A DNA stretch of 64,000 bases, from NCBI GenBank assembly GCA_002928875.1, contig PERO01000020.1, positions 434,001-498,000 of the forward strand. Direction: 5' to 3'. The position numbers and the translations under genes were made by a program. Of this stretch, positions 47,860-57,472 are shown piece by piece. The notes beneath the pieces were generated by a model. That model worked only from the letters and a program-made list of their open reading frames with translations. It did not search any database and was not told where the DNA came from. The stretch is from Methylobacterium sp. Lineage in GTDB: Bacteria; Pseudomonadota; Alphaproteobacteria; Rhizobiales; Beijerinckiaceae. The first letter of the stretch is position 1; every line of letters begins with the position of its first letter.

Positions 47860-48867
47860 TCAACTCAGCGCGACATTCACCGCGCTTTCCTTCAGTTCGA
47901 CGCCGAAGGACCGCTGGTAGAACTCGGCCACGAGTTGCCGCTCGAGTTCGTCGCACTTGTTCAGGAAAGTCAGCCGGAAGGCCATGCCGAGATCGCCGAA
48001 GATCGCGGCATTCTCCGCCCAGGTGATGACCGTGCGGGGGCTCATGACGGTGGAGAGTTCGCCATTCATGAAGGCCTGCCGGGTGAGATCCGCGACGCGC
48101 ACCATGCGGTTCACGATCTCGCGGCCTTCCTTGTTCTGGTAATGCTTCGCCTTGGAGAGGACGATGTCCACTTCCTTGTCATGGGCGAGGTAGTTCAGCA
48201 CCGTCACGATGGACCAGCGGTCCATCTGCGCCTGGTTGATCTGCTGCGTGCCGTGATAGAGGCCCGAGGTATCGCCGAGGCCCACCGTGTTGGCGGTGGC
48301 GAACAGGCGGAAGGCCTTGTGCGGGCGGATGACGCGGGATTGATCGAGCAAGGTCAGCCGGCCCGAGGATTCCAGCACGCGCTGGATCACGAACATCACA
48401 TCCGGGCGGCCGGCATCATATTCGTCGAAGACGAGCGCGATGTTGCGCTGGTAGGCCCAGGGCAGGATGCCGTCCTTGAACTCGGTGATCTGCTTGCCTT
48501 CCTTGAGCACGATCGCGTCCTTGCCGACAAGGTCGATGCGGCTCACATGGCTGTCGAGGTTCACGCGGATGCAAGGCCAGTTCAGCCGCGCCGCGACCTG
48601 CTCGATATGCGTCGATTTGCCCGTGCCGTGGTAACCCGTCACCATCACGCGGCGGTTGAAGGCGAAGCCCGCCAGGATCGCCAAGGTCGTGTCGCGGTCG
48701 AACAGATAATCCGGGTCGATTTCCGGCACATGCTCGGAGGTTTTCGAATAGGCCGGAACCTGCATCTCCGTCTCGATGCCGAACAGCGCCCTGGCGCTCA
48801 TCTTGGCATCGGGTTCGGCGGGGATCGCATCCGCCGGGTTTGCGTTCGCAAAGGCCGTCACAGACAT
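47860..48867 (-). CDS. cobS: CobS, cobaltochelatase AAA+ ATPase subunit
   Basis: A 335-residue MoxR-like AAA+ ATPase that powers CobN with CobT. Walker A is [20 protein letters not shown], Walker [14 protein letters not shown]. The N-terminus [37 protein letters not shown] is characteristic. GGAGGTGATGA precedes ATG 48867. The gene follows a J-domain gene on the same strand after a 58-base gap. Confidence 0.96.
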   Translation of the reverse strand: MSVTAFANANPADAIPAEPDAKMSARALFGIETEMQVPAYSKTSEHVPEIDPDYLFDRDTTLAILAGFAFNRRVMVTGYHGTGKSTHIEQVAARLNWPCIRVNLDSHVSRIDLVGKDAIVLKEGKQITEFKDGILPWAYQRNIALVFDEYDAGRPDVMFVIQRVLESSGRLTLLDQSRVIRPHKAFRLFATANTVGLGDTSGLYHGTQQINQAQMDRWSIVTVLNYLAHDKEVDIVLSKAKHYQNKEGREIVNRMVRVADLTRQAFMNGELSTVMSPRTVITWAENAAIFGDLGMAFRLTFLNKCDELERQLVAEFYQRSFGVELKESAVNVALS

Positions 48868-48925
48868 TCATCACCTCCGGCCGCCCCGGCGGGGCCGCCG
48901 TGTTCGTGGAAACGGGAATCGGCCC

Positions 48926-49531
48926 TCAGGCGAGGCCGACCGACTTCAAGTAGTTATAGGCGTCGATGATCGCGCGCAATTTGTCCTCTCGCGACCGATC
49001 CCCCTCATTGAGGTCAGGATGGAGGCGTTTGGCCATTTCCTTGAAGCGACGACGCACCAACGCCTTGTCGGCGGTTTCGTCAAGCCCCAACAATTCCAGC
49101 GCCTTCATCGCCGCCTTGCCGACGCGCACGCGCTTGCTTTCCGCCTGCGCTTCCTGGCGCATGCGCCGCAGGCGCTCGATGCGTTCGCGCAGGATCGTGG
49201 CCGAGTCGATTTTCGAGGCCGTCGCCGGGTCCGGCGCGCCGTTCACGCCGCTCTGCCAGGTCGGGCGGTGGCCGGTGATCGCATCCTTGATGTAGGCCTG
49301 CACGGCATCATCCGACATGCCGTTGAAATAATTGTAGGTCTGGTTGTACTCGCGCACATGCTCGAGGCAGAAGAAGAGGTACTGGCCCTCGTAATCCCGG
49401 CCGCGCGGCGCCCGGTACTCGCCCTTGCGGGCACAGCCGGGATGCTGGCACAGCCGCGCCTCCTCCGGCCGGGCTTCTTCCGCCACGGGCCGGGTGCGAA
49501 CCTTGTCGAAGAGGGGCGAGTTCAGATTCAT
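48926..49531 (-). CDS. J-domain co-chaperone (DnaJ-like)
   Basis: A 201-residue protein with the J domain at its C-terminus: ALELLGLDETADKALVRRRFKEMAKRLHPDLNEGDRSRED, with the HPD triad that stimulates DnaK. The N-terminal half has LCQHPGCARKGEYRAP and YLFFCLEHVREYNQTYNYF, with Cys and His spaced as for a zinc site. The architecture is standard for Rhizobiales and sits beside cobS. The client is unknown. ATG 49531 (MNLNSPLFDKVR) is chosen over the longer frame. Confidence 0.9.
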   Translation of the reverse strand: MNLNSPLFDKVRTRPVAEEARPEEARLCQHPGCARKGEYRAPRGRDYEGQYLFFCLEHVREYNQTYNYFNGMSDDAVQAYIKDAITGHRPTWQSGVNGAPDPATASKIDSATILRERIERLRRMRQEAQAESKRVRVGKAAMKALELLGLDETADKALVRRRFKEMAKRLHPDLNEGDRSREDKLRAIIDAYNYLKSVGLA

Positions 49532-49653
49532 GAACCTCGATAGATAGGGGTAACCCACTCCTCCCGGCAAGCCGCCGCACGACGCATGGCGGCCTTGACG
49601 GAGGCGCCGGGCCGGCTTGATCCGGCATGGCGAGGCGCGCTAAAGGCTCGTGC

Positions 49654-49920
49654 ATGACCCGCCAGGATCGCATCCGGACCCTTCTGTCGTCGCTTGAGCC
49701 GCTCGCGCTCGAGGTGATCGACGAAAGTCACCAGCACCACGGCCATGCGGGCTGGCGCGAGGGCGGGGAGACACATTATCGTGTGGTCATCCGCGCCGCG
49801 GCCTTCGACGGCCTCTCGCGAGTCGAGCGGCATCGCCGCGTCAATGCCCTTCTGGCCCCCGAATTCGAGAGCGGATTGCACGCACTGGCCGTCGTGGCGC
49901 GCGCCAGCAACGAACCCTGA
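49654..49920 (+). CDS. bolA: BolA-family protein
   Basis: An 88-residue BolA protein. The conserved core is LEVIDESHQHHGHAGWREGGETHYRVVIRAAAFDGLSRVERHRRVNALL. BolA pairs with monothiol glutaredoxins to bind a [2Fe-2S] cluster and influences iron handling and cell shape. The His residues that could ligate the cluster are present. It is divergent from the J-domain gene, as is usual in Rhizobiales. ATG 49654 is chosen; the upstream extension has no homology. Confidence 0.94.
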   Translation: MTRQDRIRTLLSSLEPLALEVIDESHQHHGHAGWREGGETHYRVVIRAAAFDGLSRVERHRRVNALLAPEFESGLHALAVVARASNEP

Positions 49921-50014
49921 GAAAGCGTTCGGACTGGACTTTCCCGCGTCTTCATGGTGAAGGACGCAGGCAATCCGGAACTGAGACCGGGCGCAATCGC
50001 AACCCTTCGAGCCG

Positions 50015-51313
50015 ATGCTTTTCGTTGAAATTCTGGTCGTTCTGGGCCTCACGCTGCTGAACGGCTTCTTCTCGATGTCGGAAATGGCGATCGTCTCCGC
50101 GAGGCGCGCCCGCCTCGAAGCCATGGCCGAAGCCGGCGATATCGGGGCCGGCAAGGCCGCCGAACTGGCGCAGGAACCCTCGCGGTTTCTCTCCTCGGTG
50201 CAGATCGGCATCACGCTCGTGGGCGTCGTCTCGGGTGCTTTCGGCACCGCGACTTTGGGGCAGAAACTCGGCGACGCGCTGACCGAGACGCCGATCATCG
50301 CGCCCTATGCGGAGCCGATCGGCTATGGCGTCGTCATCCTCGCCATCACCTTTCTTTCCATCGTGCTCGGCGAACTCGTGCCGAAACGCATCGCGCTGGC
50401 CTATCCGGAAACCATCGCGGCGCGCGTCGCCCGCCCCATCGGCGCGACCGCATCGGCCGCACGGCCGGCGGTCCTGCTGCTCTCCGCCTCGACCGCCCTC
50501 ATCCTGCGCACCTTGCGCATCCGCCAGGAGCGCGACAGCCGCGTGACCGAGGAGGAAGTCGAGACGATGCTGGAGGAGGGCACGCAATCCGGCATCATCG
50601 ATCCGGCCGAACAGGCCATGGTGCAAGAGGTGATCGGCCTCGCCGAGCGCCCGGTGACGCAGATCATGACCCGCCGCTCCGCCGTCTACTGGATCGACGT
50701 GGCGGATGACCCGAAGGTCGCCCGCGCCGAATTGCGCCAGTGCCCCTACAGCCGCGTCGTGGTCGCCAAGGGCAATTCGATCGACGAACCTCTCGGCTAC
50801 GTGCACAAGAAGGACCTGCTGGACCAGCTCCTCGAGGGCAAACCCTTCGACATCGAGAAATGCGTGCGCGAGCCGGTTTTCGTGCCGGATTCGTCCTCTG
50901 TGCTCGATGTGCTGGAGCTTTTCCGCGAGAAGCGCAACCATTTCGCCTTCGTGCTGGACGAGTTCGGCACCTTCGAGGGTGTGGTGACGCTGACCGACGT
51001 GCTCGAGGCCATCACCGGCGACATCCCCGAAGAACACGACACCGAGACGCGGCACATTATCGCGCGGGCCGATGGCAGTTCGCTGGTCGACGGCCGCACC
51101 GAGATCAGCGCGCTCGAATCCGTGCTCGACATCGACGTGCCCTCCGATGCGCGCTTCCACACCGTCGCGGGGCTCGCGCTCGAGATCTTCGGGCGCATCC
51201 CGCGCGAGGGCGATGTCGCGGAATTCGGGGCGTGGCGGCTCGAGGTCGTCGACATGGATGGCCGGCGCATCGACAAGCTGCTGTTCAGCCGCCGCGAGAT
51301 TCCGGAAGCCTGA
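50015..51313 (+). CDS. CNNM/CorC-type transporter (hemolysin-family) with CBS pair
   Basis: A 432-residue membrane protein. Residues 1-190 form the CNNM membrane domain (LTLLNGFFSMSEMAIVSARRARLEAMAE, ELVPKRIALAYPETIA). Then a CBS pair (VMTRRSAVYWIDV-type ITQIMTRRSAVYWIDV, and FVLDEFGTFEGVVTLTDVLEAITGDIP) and a C-terminal CorC/HlyC transporter-associated domain follow. Members act in magnesium or cobalt efflux. It is downstream of bolA after a 94-base gap. Its last codons end three bases before the convergent MFS gene. Confidence 0.88.
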   Translation: MLFVEILVVLGLTLLNGFFSMSEMAIVSARRARLEAMAEAGDIGAGKAAELAQEPSRFLSSVQIGITLVGVVSGAFGTATLGQKLGDALTETPIIAPYAEPIGYGVVILAITFLSIVLGELVPKRIALAYPETIAARVARPIGATASAARPAVLLLSASTALILRTLRIRQERDSRVTEEEVETMLEEGTQSGIIDPAEQAMVQEVIGLAERPVTQIMTRRSAVYWIDVADDPKVARAELRQCPYSRVVVAKGNSIDEPLGYVHKKDLLDQLLEGKPFDIEKCVREPVFVPDSSSVLDVLELFREKRNHFAFVLDEFGTFEGVVTLTDVLEAITGDIPEEHDTETRHIIARADGSSLVDGRTEISALESVLDIDVPSDARFHTVAGLALEIFGRIPREGDVAEFGAWRLEVVDMDGRRIDKLLFSRREIPEA

Positions 51314-51316
51314 TTG

Positions 51317-52537
51317 TCAATCCTTCGGCCGCGCCGGCGCGAGACTGTAGAAGCAGGCGCCCGCGAGCATCAGCAGGCCGAACATCAGGTGCAGATTGGC
51401 ATAAACCGCCTGTGCCGCGAGGCCCTCGGCCTTCCAGTGCGCCACCATCGCGCCTGACATGTATTGCATCAGCCCGGTGCCGGTGATGTTCAGGAAATTG
51501 ATCAGCGTGATGCCCCGCCCCAGCACCTCCGCCGGCAGGAAGAGCCGGGCATGGCCCACCATCACGGCGTAGGTCGCGCCAAAGAGCCCGATCTGGACCG
51601 TGAACAGGATCGCCAGGGGCAGCGGCGCGGAAGGCCAGAGGGCGAGCGCGAGGAAGCCGCTGCAGGCCACCAGCGTGCCGGTGAGCGACACCATCTTGGG
51701 CCGGCCGAGCCGCCCGGCGATCGGCCCGGCGAGCAGGGCGCAGAGCGTCATGCCCACCCCCATCGCGAGCGCGATCTGGCTGCGTTCCAGGGCTGCGAGG
51801 CCATGCGCCTCGGCAAAGAACGGCCCGACCCAGAGCGAGCGCTCCGTCCAGACCGCCCCGGTGACGACGAGGCTCATCATCAGGATCGGCACCATGCCGG
51901 GCAGCTTCAGCAGGATGAGGAACGCCTCGACCATGGAACCGCCCTCGCCGGCCTGTTCCGCGCGGGGCGGATCGCGCATGACGACCGCGATCAGCAGGAG
52001 GGAGGCGAGCGTCACGCCCGCCATCAGCAGGAAGGCCGTGCGCCAGCCGATCAGCGCCACGACATAGGCCAGAGGTGCGGCCGCGAGCAGGCCGCCGAGC
52101 AGGCCGACGCCAAGGAACATCGAGGCGAGGGTCGCGAAGCGCTGCGGTTCTTCCGTGCGGCCGAAGAAATAGAGCGCTCCCATCAGGATCGGCGCGCAGC
52201 CCGCGCCGATCAGCGCCATACCGGTCGCCGCGCTCCAGAAGCTGGTCGCCTGCGCAAACAGCACCGCGCCAAGCACCGCCAGCGCCATCATCGCGACGGT
52301 CGTTCGGCGCGGCCCGTAACGGTCGAGCCAGATGCCGACGGGGATCTGCATCAGCGCGAAGGCGAAGAACCACGCAGCCCCCAGCGCCCCGAATTCCTTC
52401 GGGCCGATCGCGAGATCGCGGGAGAGATCATCCACCACCACGGTCAGGAACGACCGGAAGAACTGGCTCAGGATGTAGCCGGTCGAGGCGGCGGCAAAGA
52501 CCGCCCGCCGCCGCGCCAGCGAGAACACGACCGTCAT
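51317..52537 (-). CDS. MFS transporter
   Basis: A 406-residue permease with twelve predicted helices. The loop 2-3 motif is GIWLDRYGPRRTTVAMM, a recognisable MFS signature. Length and the YILSQFFRSFLTVVVDDLSRDL opening point to the UhpT/NarK-like drug or metabolite group, but the substrate cannot be inferred. ATG 52537 is chosen; upstream frame reads into the thiolase gene. It lies 13 bases after the thiolase stop and may be co-transcribed with it. Confidence 0.88.
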   Translation of the reverse strand: MTVVFSLARRRAVFAAASTGYILSQFFRSFLTVVVDDLSRDLAIGPKEFGALGAAWFFAFALMQIPVGIWLDRYGPRRTTVAMMALAVLGAVLFAQATSFWSAATGMALIGAGCAPILMGALYFFGRTEEPQRFATLASMFLGVGLLGGLLAAAPLAYVVALIGWRTAFLLMAGVTLASLLLIAVVMRDPPRAEQAGEGGSMVEAFLILLKLPGMVPILMMSLVVTGAVWTERSLWVGPFFAEAHGLAALERSQIALAMGVGMTLCALLAGPIAGRLGRPKMVSLTGTLVACSGFLALALWPSAPLPLAILFTVQIGLFGATYAVMVGHARLFLPAEVLGRGITLINFLNITGTGLMQYMSGAMVAHWKAEGLAAQAVYANLHLMFGLLMLAGACFYSLAPARPKD

Positions 52538-52550
52538 GAAAGCGGGTCGG

Positions 52551-53714
52551 TCAGCGGATGCGTTCGAGGATCGAGACGTAATTCGCGACCGCCGCGCCGC
52601 CCATGTTGAAGATGCCGCCGAGCTTCGCATCGCGGATCTGCATGTCGCCTGCCTCGCCGCAGAGCTGCATGGCCGAGAGCGCGTGCATGGACACGCCCGT
52701 CGCGCCGATGGGGTGCCCCTTGGCCTTGAGGCCACCCGAGGCATTGACCGGCAGCTTGCCGTCCTTCTCGGTCCAGCCCTCGAGGATCGCGCGACTGCCC
52801 TCGCCGGGCTTCGTCAGGCCCATGGCCTCGTACTCGATCAGTTCGGCGATCGTGAAGCAGTCATGCGTCTCGACGAAGGAGAGATCGTCGAGCGTGAGCT
52901 TCGCCTGCCCAAGTGCCTTCTTCCAGGCCAGCGCGCAGCCTTCGAAGGCGAGGATGTCGCGCTTCGACATCGGCAGAAAATCCTGCACATGCGCCATCGA
53001 CCGCAGCATCACCGCGCGCTTGGCCTGCATCGCGGTCTCGACATCGGCGATGACGAGCGCGGCCGCGCCATCCGAGACGAGCGAGCAATCCGTGCGCTTC
53101 AGCGGCCCCGCGACGAACGGATTCTTGTCGCTCTCGTTGCGGCAGAACTCGAAACCGAGATCCTTGCGCATCTGGGCATAGGGGTTCGAGACGCCGTTTT
53201 TGTGATTCTTGGCGGCGATCTTCGCGAGCGCATCGGATTGATCACCATGGCGCTGGAAATAACCGCCGGCGATCTTGCCGAACACGCCGGCGAAACCGGC
53301 CGGTGTATCGCCGTCTTCCGGCAGGTAGGATGCCTTCAGGAGGTTCGCGCCGATCTCCGGGCCGGGAATGCGCGTCATCTGCTCGACACCCACGACGAGG
53401 GTGATCTTCGCCGCCTTCGCCGCGATCGCCTTCGCGGCCTGATGCACCGCCGCGGAGCCCGTGGCGCAGGCATTCTCGACACGCGTCGTCGGCTTGAAGC
53501 GCAGGGCCGGATCGGCCTGCAGGATCAGCGAGGCGGTGAAATCCTGCGGCGAGAAGCCCGCATTGTAATGGCCGAGATAGATCTCGTCGACCGCCTCCGC
53601 CGCGAGGCCGGCATGGGCCAGCGCATCGCGCGCCACCATGACGATCAGTTCCTCGAGGCTCTCTTCCTTCTTCCCGAAGGTCGTATGGGCCCAGCCGATG
53701 ATGGCAGCAGACAT
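52551..53714 (-). CDS. Thiolase-family acetyl-CoA acetyltransferase (SCPx type)
   Basis: A 387-residue thiolase-fold enzyme. The nucleophile Cys is in VENACATGSAAVHQAAKAI. Instead of the classical second Cys, the C-terminal half has SFVETHDCFTIAELIEYEAMG and GGLKAKGHPIGATGVSMHALS, as in the SCP-2-type thiolase/acetyl-CoA acetyltransferase branch. It may degrade branched or aromatic acyl chains. GGAGGAAATTCC precedes ATG 53714. The gene is divergent from dacA. Confidence 0.9.
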   Translation of the reverse strand: MSAAIIGWAHTTFGKKEESLEELIVMVARDALAHAGLAAEAVDEIYLGHYNAGFSPQDFTASLILQADPALRFKPTTRVENACATGSAAVHQAAKAIAAKAAKITLVVGVEQMTRIPGPEIGANLLKASYLPEDGDTPAGFAGVFGKIAGGYFQRHGDQSDALAKIAAKNHKNGVSNPYAQMRKDLGFEFCRNESDKNPFVAGPLKRTDCSLVSDGAAALVIADVETAMQAKRAVMLRSMAHVQDFLPMSKRDILAFEGCALAWKKALGQAKLTLDDLSFVETHDCFTIAELIEYEAMGLTKPGEGSRAILEGWTEKDGKLPVNASGGLKAKGHPIGATGVSMHALSAMQLCGEAGDMQIRDAKLGGIFNMGGAAVANYVSILERIR

Positions 53715-53994
53715 GCGGAATTTCCTCCAGAATCGTGTTCGCGGCGCATCGATCCGCGCGCCTGATGCTTCGGTCATACCACCCGAAGGCGGCGTGGTAT
53801 ACCACACGCGCCCGCTGTTTAAGCACAGCCGCCTGACGAACGCCATATTCTCGTGGGCAGAAAGCCGCCCGCGCGGTTTCCTTGCTGTTCGCGGCTTGAA
53901 ATTGCGCCTATAAGTTCGGCGAAACGATTTGTTTTGCCTCTCTCGCATCGTGAGGGCCGCCCGGTTCTCCCCGCACAGGTGTTGTCGTCGCATC

Positions 53995-55536
53995 ATGCCG
54001 GTTTTCCCCGTTTCCCGCTTCGCGCGTATCGGCCTCGGGCCGGCCCTGATCGCCTTCGGCCTGCTGACGGGCGGCGCCCAGGCGCAATCGAACCCGCTGG
54101 TGCCGACCCTCGTGGTCGATGCGGAAACCGGCGAGGTGATCGAGGCGAACCAGGCGACGCGGCCCTGGTACCCCGCCTCCACCACGAAACTGATGACCGC
54201 CTATGTCGCGCTGCGCGCGGTGAAGACCGGCGCCATCACGCTCGATACGCCCATCGTGGTTTCCCCCCTCGCCTCCAAACAGCGCCCCTCGAAGATCGGC
54301 GTGAAGCCCGGCCAGGAGGTGACGCTCGACAACGCGCTGAAATTCCTGATGGTCAAATCCGCGAACGACATCGCGGTCGTGGTGGCCGAGGGTGTCGCCG
54401 GCTCGGTCGAGAATTTCGCGGTGATGATGAACCGCGAGGCAAGCCGCCTCGGCATGCGCGAGAGCCATTGGGTGAATCCGCATGGCTGGGAAGATGCCCG
54501 GCAATATTCCAGCGCGCGCGACCTCGCCATCCTGGCCCGGGCGCTGCTCACTGAGTTTCCCGAGCACAGCGATCTCTGGGGCATTGGCGCCCTGAAGCTC
54601 GGCAATCGTGTCTACAACAACACGAACGGCCTGATGGGCCGCTATTCCGGCGCCATGGGCATGAAGACCGGATTCATCTGCGCCTCGGGCTTCAACCTCG
54701 TCGGCGCGGCGCAGCGCAATGGCCGCACCCTGATCGCGGTGGTGCTCGGCGCCTCGAACGGGGCCGATCGCACGCTGAAGGCGGCGCAGTTGCTCGATGC
54801 CGGCTTCAATGCCGGCCGTGGCTGGGGGGCCACCACGAATGGCCGGACGCTCGAGAGCCTGACCGCGAGCTTCGAGACCACCGCCCCCAATCGCCGCCAC
54901 GAGATCTGCGGCAAGGGCGCGCCACCGGCGAGCGAGGTCGAGGATACCGGGGCCGCGATTGTGCAGGTGCATTCCGATAACCCCAGCGCGCTGGTGACCT
55001 TGCAGCGCGCGCCCTCCGAGGCGCTGGCCGTGGGTCAGCGCTCGGGCAATTCCATCCAGCTCGGGCCCCGCGCCACCTTCGAACCCTTGCCGGTCTATCT
55101 GGGCCGCGCGCCGGGCAGCACGGCGGTGGCGCGCCGCGCAGGCCAACCGGCCGAACGCGCGCAGGCCACAGCCTTCGCGCCGCAGAACCCGCGTGCCTCG
55201 GGCGCGCCGCTCGTGCTGCCCGGCGCCATCACCGCGCCCGGACGGCTCGATGCCGGCAACGCCCGCCCCGGCGCCCAGGCGGCGATCCGCCCGGCAACGC
55301 GACCGCCCGCGGCCAATCTCGGGCCGGGCGTCTCCCGGAATACGGTTGCCGCGCCGGAAAAGGCGAAGGTCGATGCCAAGGCGAAGACAAGCGCCAAGGT
55401 GAAGGCCGACAGCAAGGTGAAGGCTGACGGCAAGGCAAAGGCCAACGGCAAGGCGAGGGCGGATGCGAAGCAGCGGCCGCCGAAGACGCAGGCCGAGACC
55501 AGGCAGCGTGCGGCGACTTCCAGCCTGCAGCCGTGA
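53995..55536 (+). CDS. Serine-type D-alanyl-D-alanine carboxypeptidase
   Basis: A 513-residue penicillin-binding protein of the PBP5 class. A signal peptide ends near residue 31 (GGAQAQ). The active site motifs are STTK (62-65), SAN (122-124) and KTG (224-226). After residue 320 the protein is Ala/Pro-rich, and the last 100 residues are a Lys/Ala repeat tract (AKVKADSKVKADGKAKANGK), likely disordered and cationic. It trims the terminal D-Ala of peptidoglycan stems. ATG 53995 is used. The stop overlaps the next start (GTGA). Confidence 0.93.
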   Translation: MPVFPVSRFARIGLGPALIAFGLLTGGAQAQSNPLVPTLVVDAETGEVIEANQATRPWYPASTTKLMTAYVALRAVKTGAITLDTPIVVSPLASKQRPSKIGVKPGQEVTLDNALKFLMVKSANDIAVVVAEGVAGSVENFAVMMNREASRLGMRESHWVNPHGWEDARQYSSARDLAILARALLTEFPEHSDLWGIGALKLGNRVYNNTNGLMGRYSGAMGMKTGFICASGFNLVGAAQRNGRTLIAVVLGASNGADRTLKAAQLLDAGFNAGRGWGATTNGRTLESLTASFETTAPNRRHEICGKGAPPASEVEDTGAAIVQVHSDNPSALVTLQRAPSEALAVGQRSGNSIQLGPRATFEPLPVYLGRAPGSTAVARRAGQPAERAQATAFAPQNPRASGAPLVLPGAITAPGRLDAGNARPGAQAAIRPATRPPAANLGPGVSRNTVAAPEKAKVDAKAKTSAKVKADSKVKADGKAKANGKARADAKQRPPKTQAETRQRAATSSLQP

Positions 55537-56432
55537 GTGACCGCATCGCATTCCAGGATGCCGGGCGCGCGCTGCGCGTCGGAACCGGTCTCGCGCTGCT
55601 GAGCGCGGCCCTCTATGGCGCGAATGTGCCGGCGGCCCGCATCGTCTCGCAGGCGGGCATGCCCGGCGCCGATCTCATCGCCTGGCGCGCGGTGTGGTTC
55701 CTGCCGCTTCTGGCGCTCCTCGCCTTCTTCGCGCGCGAGCGTCTCCGCCTGCTGCCCGGCGAGTTGGGCCCCACCCTTCGGCTCGCCTTCAGCGCGAGCC
55801 TGACCGCGATCTTCTACCTCTCCTCGGTTGATCATCTGCCCGTACCGATGGCGGTCGTGCTGTTCTACATGTTCCCGCTTTTCGTGATCCTGCTCGCTTC
55901 GCGGATCGAAGGGCGACGCATCTCGCAGGTGCAGATGGGCGTGTTCGCCGTGGCCTTTGCGGGGCTGGTGATCGCCGTGGGCCCGTCGCTGGCGGGTCTC
56001 TCGCTCAAGGGCGTGGCGCTGGCTTTGGGCGCGGCCGTCTCCAGCGCCTTCATGTTCGTCTTCGCCGGCCGCGTGGGGAATGCGCCGTTGCGCAATGCGT
56101 TCTGGTCACAGACGGTGATGGGGCCGCTGGCCTTCCTGTTCGCCTGGGTGCAGGGCGGCCCGGTGAACCCCTCGCATGCCGTCGAGGCAACCCTGCTGCC
56201 CCTCGTGCTGGCGATGGGCACCTACGCACTCGCCTATGTGCTGCAGCTTGTTGCGGCGCAGAAGATCAGCGCCGATCGTGCCGGCTTGCTGTTCCTGTTC
56301 GAACCGGTGACAGCAATCGCGCTGGCGGGTCTTGTCCTGAGCGAGGTGCTCTCGCTCGTCCAGATGGCCGGCGTCGCGCTGATCCTCGTGGCGCTCGCGG
56401 CCGAGATCCGATTGGGCGCGCGCGACCGATGA
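55533..56432 (+). CDS. EamA/DMT-family transporter
   Basis: A 299-residue membrane protein with ten predicted helices in two EamA repeats (VPAARIVSQAGMPGADLIAWRAVWFLPLLALLAF, and LFEPVTAIALAGLVLSEVLSLVQ). These move metabolites or drugs; the substrate is unknown. GTG 55533 overlaps the carboxypeptidase stop, and its stop overlaps the GTPase start as ATGA. The three genes therefore form a tight operon. Confidence 0.9.
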   Translation: MSDRIAFQDAGRALRVGTGLALLSAALYGANVPAARIVSQAGMPGADLIAWRAVWFLPLLALLAFFARERLRLLPGELGPTLRLAFSASLTAIFYLSSVDHLPVPMAVVLFYMFPLFVILLASRIEGRRISQVQMGVFAVAFAGLVIAVGPSLAGLSLKGVALALGAAVSSAFMFVFAGRVGNAPLRNAFWSQTVMGPLAFLFAWVQGGPVNPSHAVEATLLPLVLAMGTYALAYVLQLVAAQKISADRAGLLFLFEPVTAIALAGLVLSEVLSLVQMAGVALILVALAAEIRLGARDR

Positions 56433-57472
56433 GCGCCCGGAACCCGCTCGAACCCATTCCGCTCACGGTCCTCACCGGCTTCCTCGGCGCGGGGAAAACC
56501 ACCCGGCTCAATGCCTGGCTGAAGGATCCGGCCTTCGCCGACACGCTGGTGATCATCAACGAGTTCGGCGCCGTCGGGCTCGATCACCTGCTGATCGAGG
56601 AAGCCCAGGGCGACATGCTGCTGATGGCCGCGGGCTGTCTCTGCTGCACCATCCGCGGCGATCTCGTGGCGACGCTCGAAGACCTGCTGCGCCGGCGCGA
56701 CAACGATCGGATCCGCTTCTTCCGCCGCGTGGTGATCGAGACGACCGGCCTCGCCGATCCGCTGCCGATCCTGCAGGCGGTTCTGCAGCACCCCTACCTG
56801 TCGAAGCGCTTTCGCGTTGCCTCCGTGCTTACGCTGGTCGATGCCGTGCATGGCGCCGAGACGCTGGCCAACCATGCCGAGGCGCGGCGGCAGGTCGCGC
56901 TCGCCGATGCGCTGATTCTCACGAAATCCGACATCGCCATGCCGGAGGCACAGGCCGCAACGCGGGAAACGGCGCGGTCGCTCAACCCCTTCGCGCCGTG
57001 GCTTGATGCGCATGCCGCGCTCCGGCCGGAGGCGCTCTCCGCCCTCCGTTTCCGCCCGGAGCGGCTCGGCGATGCCGATCTCCTCGCCTGGTTCGGCGAG
57101 AACGAGGGCGTGAGCCATGCAGCGCACGATGGGCCGGGGCATGATCCCAACCGGCATGGGCCCGAGATCGAGGCTTTCGCGCTGGTCTCGCCAACGCAGG
57201 TCACCGAGGGGCAACTGACTGTCTTCCGCGAGGCAATGCGGCTGATGCTCGGGCCGAAGCTGCTGCGCCTCAAGGGCCTCGTCGCGATGGCCGACGACCC
57301 GGAACGGCCGATGCTGATCCATGCCGTGCAATCCGTGGCCGATCCACCCGTTCGGCTCGAACGCTGGCCCTCGCGGGACCGGCGCACGCGGCTGGTCGTC
57401 ATCGCGCAGGGCGAGGTCCGCCAGACCATCGAAGGCTTCTGGACGGCGCTGACGAACGCCTCAGGCGGCTGA
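56429..57472 (+). CDS. COG0523 (CobW-family) metallochaperone GTPase
   Basis: A 347-residue G3E GTPase. Walker A is GFLGAGKTT (17-25), the metal motif CxCC reads GCLCC (Cys70, 72, 73), and NKxD is TKSD. The C-terminal CobW_C domain follows (AFALVSPTQVTEGQLTVFREAMRL). The usual Leu after GKTT is Arg26. Members deliver zinc, iron or cobalt to enzymes. cobS/cobT lie 8 kb away but not in an operon with it, so the metal cannot be fixed. The last 12 bases overlap the convergent acyl-CoA synthetase gene. Confidence 0.9.
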   Translation: MSARNPLEPIPLTVLTGFLGAGKTTRLNAWLKDPAFADTLVIINEFGAVGLDHLLIEEAQGDMLLMAAGCLCCTIRGDLVATLEDLLRRRDNDRIRFFRRVVIETTGLADPLPILQAVLQHPYLSKRFRVASVLTLVDAVHGAETLANHAEARRQVALADALILTKSDIAMPEAQAATRETARSLNPFAPWLDAHAALRPEALSALRFRPERLGDADLLAWFGENEGVSHAAHDGPGHDPNRHGPEIEAFALVSPTQVTEGQLTVFREAMRLMLGPKLLRLKGLVAMADDPERPMLIHAVQSVADPPVRLERWPSRDRRTRLVVIAQGEVRQTIEGFWTALTNASGG

